From: Salegentibacter sp. 24
GTDB lineage: Bacteria; Bacteroidota; Bacteroidia; Flavobacteriales; Flavobacteriaceae
Assembly (NCBI RefSeq): GCF_004362395.1
Contig: NZ_SNWE01000021.1
Coordinates: forward strand, 1 to 64,000
DNA: 64,000 nucleotides
Direction: 5' to 3'
Position numbers and translations under genes: made by a program. Of this stretch, positions 9,800 to 18,892 are shown in pieces. Each line of letters opens with the position of its first letter. The first letter of the stretch is position 1. The notes beneath the pieces are model-generated. The model was not told where the DNA came from. It was given only the letters and a program-made list of their open reading frames with translations, and searched no databases.

Positions 9800-9835
9800 T
9801 TGCTTTACCTCGAAAATTTAACTTTCTTACATTTG
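9800..9835 (+). promoter_or_regulatory. Candidate promoter for the OmpH/Skp gene
   Basis: TTG at 9800-9802 and TACATTTG at 9828-9835 (full match to TAnnTTTG), separated by 25 bp, which is slightly longer than usual. The start codon follows 19 bp downstream. Confidence 0.4.
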
Positions 9836-9854
9836 TGATAAACAAACTCTAATT

Positions 9855-10370
9855 ATGATGAAAAAACTTTTAATGATTTTTATGGTGGCTTTATTTTTAA
9901 CTTCCTGCGACCAAGAAAAAACGGCTTATGTAGATACTTCTAAATTGATTCAGGAATACAAGGAAATGGAGGAGGTAGAGGCTGAGTTTTCTGCAAAATC
10001 TGATTCCGTAAAGCAACAACTGGATTCTGTAGCACGTGCTTTCCAGCAGGAAGTTCAGGCTTACCAGCAAGAAATGAATAGCCTGTCTCAGGCAGAACGC
10101 CAGGAAAAAGAACAGGCATTAATGCAACAACAACAGAGAATCCAACAGCAACAGCAAATGCAGGGTAATATGCTCAGAAAGCAAAGTGATGCTGTAATTG
10201 ATTCTATTGTGAAAAAAGTAAAAGATTATGTTGCTGAATACGGTCAGGAGAAGGGTTATACCTATATTTTTGGATCCAATGAATCAGCAAATATTATGTA
10301 CGCAAAAGATGGGAAGGATATTACCCAGGAAATCCTTGACAATTTAAATGAAACCTACAAGCAGAACTAA
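9855..10370 (+). CDS. OmpH/Skp family periplasmic chaperone, lipoprotein form
   Basis: The product has 171 residues. The N-terminus is a lipoprotein signal with a lipobox (LFLTSC), so the mature protein is probably membrane-anchored in the periplasm. The body is a Gln/Glu-rich helical region (about residues 30-130) matching the coiled-coil tentacles of Skp/OmpH, which hold unfolded outer-membrane proteins. 'AYVDTSKLIQEYKEMEEVEAEF' is the family-typical first strand and helix. It stands as a single gene with its own promoter-like motif and a strong terminator. Confidence 0.88.
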   Translation: MMKKLLMIFMVALFLTSCDQEKTAYVDTSKLIQEYKEMEEVEAEFSAKSDSVKQQLDSVARAFQQEVQAYQQEMNSLSQAERQEKEQALMQQQQRIQQQQQMQGNMLRKQSDAVIDSIVKKVKDYVAEYGQEKGYTYIFGSNESANIMYAKDGKDITQEILDNLNETYKQN

Positions 10371-10394
10371 TTGCATTTTATTTTCTGTTTCAAA

Positions 10395-10437
10395 ATAAGC
10401 TTTTTCAAAATCGATTTGAAAAAGCTTATCTTTTTTT
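10395..10437. terminator. Bidirectional terminator
   Basis: A 15-bp perfect stem (10395-10409 with 10415-10429) is followed by seven T on the plus strand and preceded by A-rich sequence. It lies between the convergent OmpH and DoxX-like genes and can serve both. Confidence 0.85.
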
Positions 10438-10831
10438 AGGACATTAAATAAACACCAAAAATTACCACAATAAAATATCCGGTTAATGTAAAAGCTCCCG
10501 CGTAATCTTTGGCAATTCTTTGCCCGAATAATAACATTAGAAGCGTCACAGCTGCCAAAATGCAAGTATAGAGTGCCATTGTCGGATCATTATAACCAAG
10601 TAACCAGATTATTCCTAGAATTGCTCCAATTCCTGTTATTATTTCAATTATCATGATAATACCAACCATTAAGGGCACTTGCCCTGCAAGAATGGTTTGT
10701 GAAAAATGATCTTTTAACCAGCCAATATTTCCTTTCCAATCCCCGGCTTTGTCTATTCCAGATTGTAAAAAAGTGATAAGAATAAAAAGCAAGATTAAGA
10801 TTTCAGTAATATTTGCGTAGAGGTTTTCCAT
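10436..10831 (-). CDS. DoxX-like small integral membrane protein
   Basis: A 131-residue protein with four predicted membrane helices (roughly residues 9-25, 50-75, 85-103 and 108-130). The helix pattern, size and 'LFILITFLQSGIDKAGDWKGN' start match DoxX-type membrane proteins of Bacteroidota. Function is unknown; some relatives are linked to redox or quinone metabolism. It is transcribed with or beside holB (4 bp apart, same strand). Confidence 0.7.
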   Translation of the reverse strand: MENLYANITEILILLFILITFLQSGIDKAGDWKGNIGWLKDHFSQTILAGQVPLMVGIIMIIEIITGIGAILGIIWLLGYNDPTMALYTCILAAVTLLMLLFGQRIAKDYAGAFTLTGYFIVVIFGVYLMS

Positions 10832-10835
10832 AATT

Positions 10836-11990
10836 TTATGCGGCTTTTTTATGTAAATATCGGGTTAATCTAATGGAAAGATCGGTAAGAATTATTTTCG
10901 CATTTCCATTTCGTTCAATATGGTAAATAGCTTCTTCAAGTGCATTAATAATATCCTGAATATTATTCCCGTGAACAAAGGGCGCGAATTTTTCCAGCTT
11001 AAATCCCGGCGTTACTGGTTCAAGATATACCAGGTTTTCTGCCTTATAATTGAGCATTAAAGCCTGCCTGAAAAACTCAATACAATACAATAAAAAGCTT
11101 TTTTGAGTTTCTCGTCCCATGGCGGCTATTTCCTCACTCCAGGAAATAAGCTTCAGAACCGTAGCTCGATTCCCTTTTGCCTTAAATGCTGTACGCACCC
11201 AGTTAATAAACCATGTTTCAAATTGTTGGTCTCCACTATCTTTTTGTAATAAATGCAAAGCGCGAGTATAACTTCCGTTCGCTTGGTGGGCAATTTTTAA
11301 AGCTTCTGACTGACTACAATTTTGATTTTTTTCTAAAAATGCTGCAATTTCATCTTCCGGTAGAGGTGGAAAATGGAGTTTCTGACAACGTGATCTAATG
11401 GTTTGTATAATTTGCTCTTCATCTTCGGTTATGAGAAGAAACAGCGTATTATTAGGTGGTTCCTCTATTAATTTTAATAGTTTATTGGCGGCGGCGGTGT
11501 TCATTTTCTCAGCCATCCAGATAATCATAATTTTAAAACCACCTTCATACGATTTCAAAGAGAGAGATTTCACCACTTCCTGCGCTTCATCCACTCCAAT
11601 TTGACCTTGTTTATTTTCGATTCCCAATTTTTGGTACCATTCAAATAAACTTCCGTAGGGCGTGTTTTTTATAAATTGTCGCCATTCTTCTAAAAAGTGA
11701 GAAGAAACTGGGTGTTTTTTAATTTTCTGATTTGCAGCCACCGGGAAAGCAAAATGAAGGTCGGGATGTGCCAGTTTTTTAAATCGTTCATTACAATTTT
11801 TGTTTTCAGCTATATTCTCTCCCTGCTTGTTTTTACAAAGTACGTATTGCGCATAAGCGATTGCAAGTGGCAAAGTGCCACTACCGCTTTTCCCGATAAA
11901 TAACTGTGCATGTGGCACTCGACCATTGTCGGCAGTAGTTATTAGGTGTTTCTTTAAATGCTGTAATCCTATTATTTCTTCAAAAAGCAT
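10836..11990 (-). CDS. holB: DNA polymerase III subunit delta'
   Basis: A clamp-loader subunit that helps place the sliding clamp at primer junctions. I start it at the ATG at 11990 (MLFEEIIGLQHL), giving 384 residues; a TTG two codons upstream is less likely. The N-terminal AAA+ fold shows 'GKSGSGTLPLAIAYA' in the P-loop position, and 'LLKLIEEPPNNTLFLLITE' plus 'TIRSRCQ' (sensor 1 / SRC) are hallmarks of DnaX/HolB proteins. The P-loop is degenerate, as expected for delta'. Confidence 0.93.
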   Translation of the reverse strand: MLFEEIIGLQHLKKHLITTADNGRVPHAQLFIGKSGSGTLPLAIAYAQYVLCKNKQGENIAENKNCNERFKKLAHPDLHFAFPVAANQKIKKHPVSSHFLEEWRQFIKNTPYGSLFEWYQKLGIENKQGQIGVDEAQEVVKSLSLKSYEGGFKIMIIWMAEKMNTAAANKLLKLIEEPPNNTLFLLITEDEEQIIQTIRSRCQKLHFPPLPEDEIAAFLEKNQNCSQSEALKIAHQANGSYTRALHLLQKDSGDQQFETWFINWVRTAFKAKGNRATVLKLISWSEEIAAMGRETQKSFLLYCIEFFRQALMLNYKAENLVYLEPVTPGFKLEKFAPFVHGNNIQDIINALEEAIYHIERNGNAKIILTDLSIRLTRYLHKKAA

Positions 11991-12036
11991 AAGCAAATAT
12001 AAAATTTATATACATCTTAATGTCTTCGGAAAAATT

Positions 12037-12044
12037 TATATTTG
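12037..12044 (+). promoter_or_regulatory. Candidate -7 element for pgk
   Basis: TATATTTG is a full match to TAnnTTTG, 85 bp before the pgk start chosen here. No convincing TTG lies at the expected distance upstream. Confidence 0.35.
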
Positions 12045-12128
12045 TAAATAGCGTATACTTAATAAACGCCGATAGAGCTTAAACTTAACCAACTAAACCA
12101 GATTTTGGTTTTAAAAAATGAAATGAAA

Positions 12129-13313
12129 ATGAAGACTTTAAACGATTTTAATTTTAAAGACAAGCAGGCATTAATAAGAGTTGATTTTAATGTGCCTTTG
12201 GATAAGGACTTAAAGGTGACAGATGCCAGTAGAATTGAAGCTGCCAAACCAACAATAATCAAAATACTGGAAGACGGTGGGAGTGTAGTGTTAATGTCTC
12301 ACCTTGGAAGACCCGAAGGTAGCGAAGATAAATACTCTTTAAAAAATATAGTAAAGAAAGTTTCAGAAGTTATTGGGGTAGAGCCGAAATTTGTGAATGA
12401 TTGCGTTGGGGAAGAAGTTAAAAACGCAGCTGATAATTTAAAACCCGGGGAAATATTATTGTTGGAAAACCTTAGATTTCATAAGGAAGAAAAAGCGGGC
12501 GATGAAGATTTTGCAAAACAACTTTCGGAACTTGGCGACATTTATGTAAATGATGCGTTTGGTACTGCTCATCGCGCCCATGCTTCTACCACTATAGTAG
12601 CCAATTATTTTGAGAATAAATGTTTCGGATACTTATTGGAAAAAGAAATTAAAAACCTTGATAAAGTTCTTCATAGTAAAGAAAAACCTGTGACCGCGGT
12701 TTTAGGAGGTGCTAAGGTTTCATCTAAAATTACAGTAATTGAAAATATTCTGGATAAGGTAGATCACTTAATTATTGGTGGTGGAATGGCTTATACTTTT
12801 ATACTTGCTAAAGGCGGAAAAATAGGAACTTCCATCGTAGAAGAAGATAAACAGGAATTAGCTTTAGAAATTCTTAAACAAGCTAAAGTTAAAAATGTAG
12901 AGGTACACCTGCCAGTGGATTCTATCATTGCAGATAGCTTTTCCGAGGAAGCTACTACCGATACTACTAAAATAACCGAAATTCCTGATGGTTGGATGGG
13001 ACTTGATGCAGGCCCAGAAAGCATCAAAAATTTTGATGCGGTGATACAGAAATCAAAAATTATACTTTGGAATGGACCATTGGGAGTTTTTGAAATGGAT
13101 AAATTTTCTAAAGGAACTATTGCTTTAGGAAATTCTATTGCTAAAGCAACTAGCAATGGCGCCTTTTCCTTAGTTGGCGGAGGAGATTCTGTGGCAGCCG
13201 TTAAGAAATTCGGTTTTGAAAATAAAGTAAGCTATGTTTCTACCGGTGGAGGTGCCATGCTGGAAATGTTAGAAGGAAAATCATTGCCGGGGATTGATGC
13301 CATCGGTAAATAA
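12129..13313 (+). CDS. pgk: Phosphoglycerate kinase
   Basis: A glycolytic enzyme that transfers phosphate from 1,3-bisphosphoglycerate to ADP. I use the ATG at 12129 ([20 protein letters not shown]), giving 394 residues, the family length; other ATG and GTG codons a few positions upstream are possible. The substrate-binding 'RVDFNVPL' and 'SHLGRP' motifs lie in the N-lobe. 'NGPLGVFE' and the '[11 protein letters not shown]' nucleotide loop lie in the C-lobe. A hairpin terminator follows. Confidence 0.97.
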   Translation: MKTLNDFNFKDKQALIRVDFNVPLDKDLKVTDASRIEAAKPTIIKILEDGGSVVLMSHLGRPEGSEDKYSLKNIVKKVSEVIGVEPKFVNDCVGEEVKNAADNLKPGEILLLENLRFHKEEKAGDEDFAKQLSELGDIYVNDAFGTAHRAHASTTIVANYFENKCFGYLLEKEIKNLDKVLHSKEKPVTAVLGGAKVSSKITVIENILDKVDHLIIGGGMAYTFILAKGGKIGTSIVEEDKQELALEILKQAKVKNVEVHLPVDSIIADSFSEEATTDTTKITEIPDGWMGLDAGPESIKNFDAVIQKSKIILWNGPLGVFEMDKFSKGTIALGNSIAKATSNGAFSLVGGGDSVAAVKKFGFENKVSYVSTGGGAMLEMLEGKSLPGIDAIGK

Positions 13314-13348
13314 AACGTACTAAAATCTTAGATTATACGTTCTTTTTT
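13314..13348 (+). terminator. Terminator after pgk
   Basis: AACGTA (13314-13319) pairs with TACGTT (13336-13341), with an inner CTAA/TTAG extension, followed by CTTTTTT. It begins just after the pgk stop. Confidence 0.65.
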
Positions 13349-13362
13349 AAATCTTGAATATT

Positions 13363-14946
13363 ATGGGTAGGTATATAATTTTATCGCTGGTTTTTCTTTT
13401 TGGAATAAACCTTCATGCGCAGAAAGACACTGAGGAGAAGCAGGTCGAAAAGGCTAATTTTAGAGTTCAGATCTTCCAAAAGGTAGACAGTAGTGAAATT
13501 ATTCTTACTCATCCAGATCCAGAATTTAAAGACAAATTACCAATTTCGGCTGTGATTAGGGATTCTGCCGCTGTCTCGTTGCAGGATATGCCTCGTGCAG
13601 CCGAAATTGATTCAGTTTGGAGAGCACAGCTTACCGATTCTGATCTTTTTGAGACGATGTATAAAAGTATCAGGGAGCAAGATTACAAGGAGGAAGTTTA
13701 TAAAGAACTTCCTACAGATACATTAAAAGCGCGACTGGCTAAATTAAACGCCAGAACTCCATTTAATGTAGAATACCACCCGATACTTGAAAAGGTAATC
13801 AATTCCTACCTAAATAGAAATAAGAAGGCAATGGAGCGCCTTATGGCAATAAGTGAATATTATTTTCCGATGTTTGAACAGCAGTTGGATCGTTATGATA
13901 TTCCTTTAGAAATAAAATATCTTGCTATTGTAGAATCGGCTTTAAATCCTCGTGCCAAATCCTGGGTGGGTGCTACCGGGCTCTGGCAGTTTATGTATAG
14001 AACTGGAAAAGCACACGGACTTGATGTAAGCAGTTATGTCGACGAGCGTATGGATCCACAAATGTCTACCGAGGCTGCCGCGAAATATTTGGCCACCCTA
14101 TATCGGACTTTTGAAGACTGGGATTTGGTGTTAGCTTCCTATAACTCGGGCCCCGGTAATGTTTCTAAGGCAATTCGCCGGAGCGGCGGCTCTCACAATT
14201 ACTGGGAATTAAGAAGATTTTTACCCAGGGAAACTGCAGGTTATGTTCCTGCATTCCTGGCGACACTTTATCTTTTTGAGTATGCCGAGGAACACAACTT
14301 TCAGCCACAACGGCCCGAAATCGCATTTTTCGAAACCGATACTATTAAAGTTAAACAGTTGATTACTTTCGAACAAATTTCTGAAGTAACCGGTGTAGAA
14401 AAGGAAATGCTTCAATTTTTAAATCCCAGTTATAAACTAGATGTAATTCCTTTTATAGAAGATGAGAATTATATGATTAGGCTTCCTACCACCGTTAGTG
14501 GGGCTTTTGTAAGTAATGAGGATGCTATATATAATTTTGCTGAGAAGGATATTCAAAAGGAAGAAAAGGCCTTCCCCGAATTTGTGAAAGCTGAAGAGAA
14601 ATTACGATATAGGGTAAGAAGTGGTGATTATTTGGGAAGGATAGCCCAGCGTTATGGCGTTGGAGTTAGCAGCATTAAACGTTGGAATAATCTTAGGAGT
14701 AATAATTTGCGCATAGGCCAGTATCTAACTATTTATCCTAGAAAACCCGGTGTAGTTGCACAAAATAAAAAAGATACAAGTGAAGAAATTAGTAGTACAA
14801 AAACCTATACGGTAAAGAAGGGAGATTCGCTTTGGAGTATTTCCCGAAAGTTTCCCGGAATTACGGTACAAAATTTGAGGTCTTGGAATGATATGGGCAG
14901 TAACAGCCTTAAACCCGGTATGGAACTTAAACTTTTCAAGGGTTAA
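13363..14946 (+). CDS. mltD: Membrane-bound lytic murein transglycosylase D-like protein with two LysM domains
   Basis: It cleaves peptidoglycan glycan strands in the periplasm. The ATG at 13363 gives a signal peptide (MGRYIILSLVFLFGINLHAQ); the frame also reads from a TTG at 13354. The SLT goose-lysozyme-like domain (about residues 155-290) has 'AIVESALNPRAKSWVGATGLWQ', where the Glu in VES is the catalytic acid, and 'NSGPGNV'. Two C-terminal LysM modules (about 405-450 and 475-525) bind peptidoglycan. A DUF4837 lipoprotein gene follows in the same direction. Confidence 0.93.
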   Translation: MGRYIILSLVFLFGINLHAQKDTEEKQVEKANFRVQIFQKVDSSEIILTHPDPEFKDKLPISAVIRDSAAVSLQDMPRAAEIDSVWRAQLTDSDLFETMYKSIREQDYKEEVYKELPTDTLKARLAKLNARTPFNVEYHPILEKVINSYLNRNKKAMERLMAISEYYFPMFEQQLDRYDIPLEIKYLAIVESALNPRAKSWVGATGLWQFMYRTGKAHGLDVSSYVDERMDPQMSTEAAAKYLATLYRTFEDWDLVLASYNSGPGNVSKAIRRSGGSHNYWELRRFLPRETAGYVPAFLATLYLFEYAEEHNFQPQRPEIAFFETDTIKVKQLITFEQISEVTGVEKEMLQFLNPSYKLDVIPFIEDENYMIRLPTTVSGAFVSNEDAIYNFAEKDIQKEEKAFPEFVKAEEKLRYRVRSGDYLGRIAQRYGVGVSSIKRWNNLRSNNLRIGQYLTIYPRKPGVVAQNKKDTSEEISSTKTYTVKKGDSLWSISRKFPGITVQNLRSWNDMGSNSLKPGMELKLFKG

Positions 14947-14970
14947 TTATTGCAAACCAAACTAAAAACA

Positions 14971-15951
14971 ATGAAAAAAACTTTAATTCTAATCTTCAGT
15001 GTATTTTTTCTGATCTCCTGTAATGAAAATGGCGATAAAAAAGCGGAACGTATCCTTTCTGATTCTTCAGGAAATATTAATCAAATTACCGTTGTTATGG
15101 AGAACAACCTATGGGAAGGCGCTGTGGGGGAAGCCGTAAGAAATAATTTTGCTGAAGCGGTAAAAGGACTTCCGCAGGAAGAACCTATGTTTTCTTTAAG
15201 TCAGATTCCACCTGAAACATTTAGCGGATTTGTACGTAGAAATCGTTCTTTTATCTCGGTTCAAGAAGGTAAAGAGGCTGATGCGCGCATCATCAAAGAT
15301 CTTTATGCAAGACCCCAAACTGGTGTGATAATTTCTGGTGAAGATCCAGAGGATTTAATTAGGGTAATAAATGAGAGTTCTGAAAAATTAATTTCTGCTT
15401 TTAAAGAAACCGAAATGAAGGAGAAACAACGCCGAATGAGAAAATCGCTGAAGAGTGATGAAAAGTTAGAGGAGAAATTTGGCTTGTCTCTTGATTTTCC
15501 TACGGCTTATAGATACGCACTAGAAAAGGAAGATTTCATGTGGATAAGGAAAGAAATTCCAAAAGGGAATATGGAAATTCTTATTTATGAGGTACCAATT
15601 AGTCAGATTGAATCTGATACCAATACTATAGGGAACATAATTAAGATGCGTGATTCAATAGGAAAAGCTCATATACCTGGACCAACAGAAGGTAGTTATA
15701 TGATTACTGAGGAAGCCTATGCACCATATCTGTTTGAAACCGAAATTGATGGTTTTCCGGCTTATGAGACGCGCGGGACCTGGGAAGTGAAAAATGCTTT
15801 CATGGCGGGACCTTTTGTAAACTACGCCATCAAAGATGAAGCAAATGAACGTTTTTTAGTTTTAGAAGGCTTTGTTTTTTCGCCATCCAAAAGTAAACGA
15901 GACAATATTTTTGAGTTAGATGCAATACTGCAAACGGCAGAAATTCAATAA
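14971..15951 (+). CDS. DUF4837 family lipoprotein
   Basis: The product has 326 residues starting at the ATG at 14971, with a lipoprotein signal ending at a lipobox (FFLISC). The frame extends to a TTG at 14950, but that would break the signal peptide. The rest is a soluble region typical of the Bacteroidota-specific DUF4837 family; function unknown. It lies 24 bp after the mltD stop and probably shares its transcript, so a cell-envelope role is likely. Confidence 0.85.
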   Translation: MKKTLILIFSVFFLISCNENGDKKAERILSDSSGNINQITVVMENNLWEGAVGEAVRNNFAEAVKGLPQEEPMFSLSQIPPETFSGFVRRNRSFISVQEGKEADARIIKDLYARPQTGVIISGEDPEDLIRVINESSEKLISAFKETEMKEKQRRMRKSLKSDEKLEEKFGLSLDFPTAYRYALEKEDFMWIRKEIPKGNMEILIYEVPISQIESDTNTIGNIIKMRDSIGKAHIPGPTEGSYMITEEAYAPYLFETEIDGFPAYETRGTWEVKNAFMAGPFVNYAIKDEANERFLVLEGFVFSPSKSKRDNIFELDAILQTAEIQ

Positions 15952-15970
15952 GACTTAATTCAAATAAAAA

Positions 15971-16003
15971 AGCCCAAACTTTTAAGTTCGGGCTCTTTTA
16001 TTA
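15971..16003. terminator. Bidirectional terminator
   Basis: AGCCC (15971-15975) pairs with GGGCT (15990-15994) and AACTT (15977-15981) with AAGTT (15984-15988). T-rich tails lie on both strands. It separates the convergent DUF4837 and tatA genes. Confidence 0.8.
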
Positions 16004-16019
16004 TAGGTAGCTATCTTTT

Positions 16020-16232
16020 CTATTTCTTTTCCTCAGAGAAATTCTTATCATCAGAAGGAACTGTCTTTTCGCCATTCTCATCCTTAGAGGCATCTTTAAA
16101 TTCTTTAATTCCACTACCTAAACCTCTCATCAATTCCGGAATTTTGCGACCTCCAAATAATAGCAATATTACCACAACAATTAATATAATTTGTGGAGCA
16201 CCAATGGCTAATGGTAAAATAAATGCGTTCAT
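16020..16232 (-). CDS. tatA: Sec-independent translocase TatA/TatE-type protein
   Basis: A small pore-forming subunit of the twin-arginine export system. The 70-residue product has one membrane helix (about residues 10-26), then '[20 protein letters not shown]', the Gly hinge and amphipathic helix that define TatA, then a charged tail. No tatC is nearby. Confidence 0.93.
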   Translation of the reverse strand: MNAFILPLAIGAPQIILIVVVILLLFGGRKIPELMRGLGSGIKEFKDASKDENGEKTVPSDDKNFSEEKK

Positions 16233-16444
16233 AATGTATGTTTTAATATTACAAACTTAACAAGAATAAAGTAATTACAACGTTAATATAGCTTAAATTT
16301 AAGTTATACTTAAGGGATTTTTTGATTCCTGATAAGCCTTATTTATTTAAAAGTTTTGCTTGTTTTTCCGACGACCCAAGTAAGAACTAAGTTTGAGAAC
16401 TTAAATATCAAGCTAAAATTTTAATTTATCTTTGTAACCGAATT

Positions 16445-17314
16445 ATGGCTGAAAATAAAAAAGACAAAAAAAAATTCACCAAAAAGCTACTTCATAAATA
16501 CCGTATGGTAGTTTTAAATGAAGATACCTTTGAGGAAAAACTTTCTTTTAAATTAACCCGGCTTAATGTATTTGTTACCCTCACCTTAAGCGTAATAATT
16601 CTTATCGCAGCCACAACATATATAATCGCTTTTACGCCGCTTAAGGAATATATTCCTGGCTATTCTTCAGCCCAATTGAAGCAAAAGGCTTCCCAACTGG
16701 CTTATAAAACTGATTCGTTACAACAGGTTTTAAAGCTTAATAATCAGTATTTGGGGGCTATTAAAAATGTATTGACTGGCAAGGCCGATACTGCTATGCT
16801 ACATAGGGATTCTTTAATTGAGGATCCAGTAATGGGGCAAGAAATTGAACCCATAGAGCCTTCCCGGGCCGATTCCCTGTTGCGGGAAGAAGTTGCTCAG
16901 GAGGATAAATACAATGTATTGCCATCGGCTACGGATAATATAGATTTTTCTTTATTCCCACCGGTAAAAGGATCTATATCAGCAGGTTATGATGCCAAGG
17001 AAAAGCATTATGCTGTAGATATTGTGGTTCCTAAAAATACTCCGGTTAAATCGGTTGCAGATGGCCGCGTGATTTTCTCAGAATGGACTACGGAAACCGG
17101 TTATGTCATTATTGTTAAGCATAATTATGGTTTATTATCAGTTTACAAACATAATGCTTCCCTTGCCAAAGAACAGGGGGAAAATGTTAGAAGGGGAGAG
17201 GTTATTGCCACGGCTGGTTCTACCGGAGAGTATAGTACCGGCCCACATGTTCATTTTGAACTTTGGAACGAGGCCGTCCCGGTAGACCCTACAGATTATA
17301 TTGATTTTGACTAA
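16445..17314 (+). CDS. M23 family metallopeptidase (LytM/DipM-like)
   Basis: A cell-wall endopeptidase or an activator of amidases, acting in the periplasm. The 289-residue product has a cytoplasmic Lys-rich N-terminus, one membrane helix (about residues 40-64), a short coiled coil and a C-terminal peptidase M23 domain (about 175-285). The zinc ligands show as 'HYAVDI' (HxxxD) and 'GPHVHFELW' (HxH). A TATCTTTG -7-like element lies at 16427-16434, 10 bp before the start. The gene follows a long intergenic stretch and precedes the GH3-family gene. Confidence 0.92.
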   Translation: MAENKKDKKKFTKKLLHKYRMVVLNEDTFEEKLSFKLTRLNVFVTLTLSVIILIAATTYIIAFTPLKEYIPGYSSAQLKQKASQLAYKTDSLQQVLKLNNQYLGAIKNVLTGKADTAMLHRDSLIEDPVMGQEIEPIEPSRADSLLREEVAQEDKYNVLPSATDNIDFSLFPPVKGSISAGYDAKEKHYAVDIVVPKNTPVKSVADGRVIFSEWTTETGYVIIVKHNYGLLSVYKHNASLAKEQGENVRRGEVIATAGSTGEYSTGPHVHFELWNEAVPVDPTDYIDFD

Positions 17315-17386
17315 TAAATCACGACCTTTACAGCCTTAAAGGTTATGCTGAAGTCAATAGTTAGCCTTATAATTTCAAATAAGATT

Positions 17387-18886
17387 ATGTCTTTAAAGTC
17401 GTTTGGAGCAAAAATTTTTGCTAAGAATATTCGTAGAAAAATAGATACTTGGGCTTCTAAACCTGAAGCTACACAAAAAAAGGTCTTCCAGGAGCTTATA
17501 GAAAAGGCCAAAGACACAAAATTTGGAAGGGACCATGGTTTTAAGAATATTAGATCTCATACCCAATTTGTTGAAAGGGTACCTGTGCGTGATTATGAAG
17601 AACTTCGTTTTTATGTAGATAAAATGGTCGCCGGGGAGACCGATGTTTTATGGCCGGGAAAACCTTTGTATTATGCAAAAACTTCCGGAACCACCAGTGG
17701 CGCCAAATATATTCCACTTACTAAGGATTCTATGCCATCTCATATAAATGCGGCAAGAAACGCTATTCTATGTTATATCGCCGAAACTGGTAATGCCAGA
17801 TTTGTTGACGGGAAAATGATCTTTCTACAGGGTAGTCCTGAAATGGAAGAAATGAACGGTGTAAAAATGGGTCGTTTATCCGGTATCGTAGCACATTATG
17901 TACCTTCTTACCTTCAAAAAAATAGAATGCCTAGCTGGGAGACAAATTGCATTGAAGACTGGGAAACCAAAGTTGATGCAATCGTTCAAGAAACCCGAAA
18001 TGAGAATATGAGCGTAATTAGCGGTATTCCTTCCTGGGTTCAAATGTATTTTGAGAGGCTTCAACAGAAATCCGGAATGAAAATCGGTGAGCTTTTTCCA
18101 AACTTCGATTTGTTTATTTATGGCGGCGTAAATTATGAGCCGTACCGTAAAAAGTTTGAAAACCTAATCGGCAGAAAAGTTGATAGTATTGAACTTTATC
18201 CAGCTTCAGAAGGTTTTTTCGCTTTTCAGGATAAACAAACTGAAAAAGGAATGTTACTCCAACTGGATTCAGGAATGTTTTACGAGTTTATAAAGGCCGA
18301 TGAATTTGGTGAGGAGAACTCAAAGCGTCTTACGATCGGCCAGGTAGAAACTGGTGTGAATTATGTGATGCTTGTTTCTTCTAATGCAGGACTTTGGGCT
18401 TATAATATTGGGGATACGATTCAATTTACCAGTACAAAACCTTACCGTGTTATAGTTTCAGGTAGAATTAAACATTTTATTTCTGCTTTCGGAGAGCACG
18501 TGATTGCCAAGGAAGTGGAAGAGGCGATTCAGCAAGCAACTTCAGCTACTAATGCGCGTATAAGTGAGTTTACCGTGGCTCCGCAAATAACTACTGTAAA
18601 TGCAGAATTACCATATCACGAATGGTTTATAGAGTTTGAAAAGGAGCCTGATGATTTAAAGAAATTCGGAGCATTACTCGATAAAAGTCTTCGGGAGCAA
18701 AATTCTTATTATTTTGACCTTATTGAAGGCAAAATTCTCCAACCCTTAAAAATTTCGAAAGTTCCGGTAAATGGTTTTCAGGAATATATGAAATCAATAG
18801 GTAAATTAGGTGGACAAAACAAGCTACCGCGTCTTTCTAACGACCGGAAAATAGCCGAAGTTCTGGAAAAAATTATAAAAGCATAG
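17387..18886 (+). CDS. GH3 (auxin-responsive promoter) family acyl-adenylating protein
   Basis: A bacterial member of the GH3 family, which belongs to the ANL adenylate-forming superfamily and activates a carboxylate with ATP. I prefer the ATG at 17387 (MSLKSFGAKIFAKN; 499 residues); an in-frame ATG at 17345 is also open. The P-loop-like 'AKTSGTTSGAKYIPLT' (about residues 100-115) and 'ELYPASEGFFAF' are characteristic. The substrate in Bacteroidota is unknown. The DUF6909 gene begins 6 bp after its stop, so the two are probably one operon. Confidence 0.85.
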   Translation: MSLKSFGAKIFAKNIRRKIDTWASKPEATQKKVFQELIEKAKDTKFGRDHGFKNIRSHTQFVERVPVRDYEELRFYVDKMVAGETDVLWPGKPLYYAKTSGTTSGAKYIPLTKDSMPSHINAARNAILCYIAETGNARFVDGKMIFLQGSPEMEEMNGVKMGRLSGIVAHYVPSYLQKNRMPSWETNCIEDWETKVDAIVQETRNENMSVISGIPSWVQMYFERLQQKSGMKIGELFPNFDLFIYGGVNYEPYRKKFENLIGRKVDSIELYPASEGFFAFQDKQTEKGMLLQLDSGMFYEFIKADEFGEENSKRLTIGQVETGVNYVMLVSSNAGLWAYNIGDTIQFTSTKPYRVIVSGRIKHFISAFGEHVIAKEVEEAIQQATSATNARISEFTVAPQITTVNAELPYHEWFIEFEKEPDDLKKFGALLDKSLREQNSYYFDLIEGKILQPLKISKVPVNGFQEYMKSIGKLGGQNKLPRLSNDRKIAEVLEKIIKA

Positions 18887-18892
18887 CAAAAA

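Noticed and set aside
18480-18510. A third parS-like site around CACGTG at about 18498
   Set aside because: The flanks (GAG-CACGTG-ATT) do not match the GTTCCACGTGGAAC palindrome.
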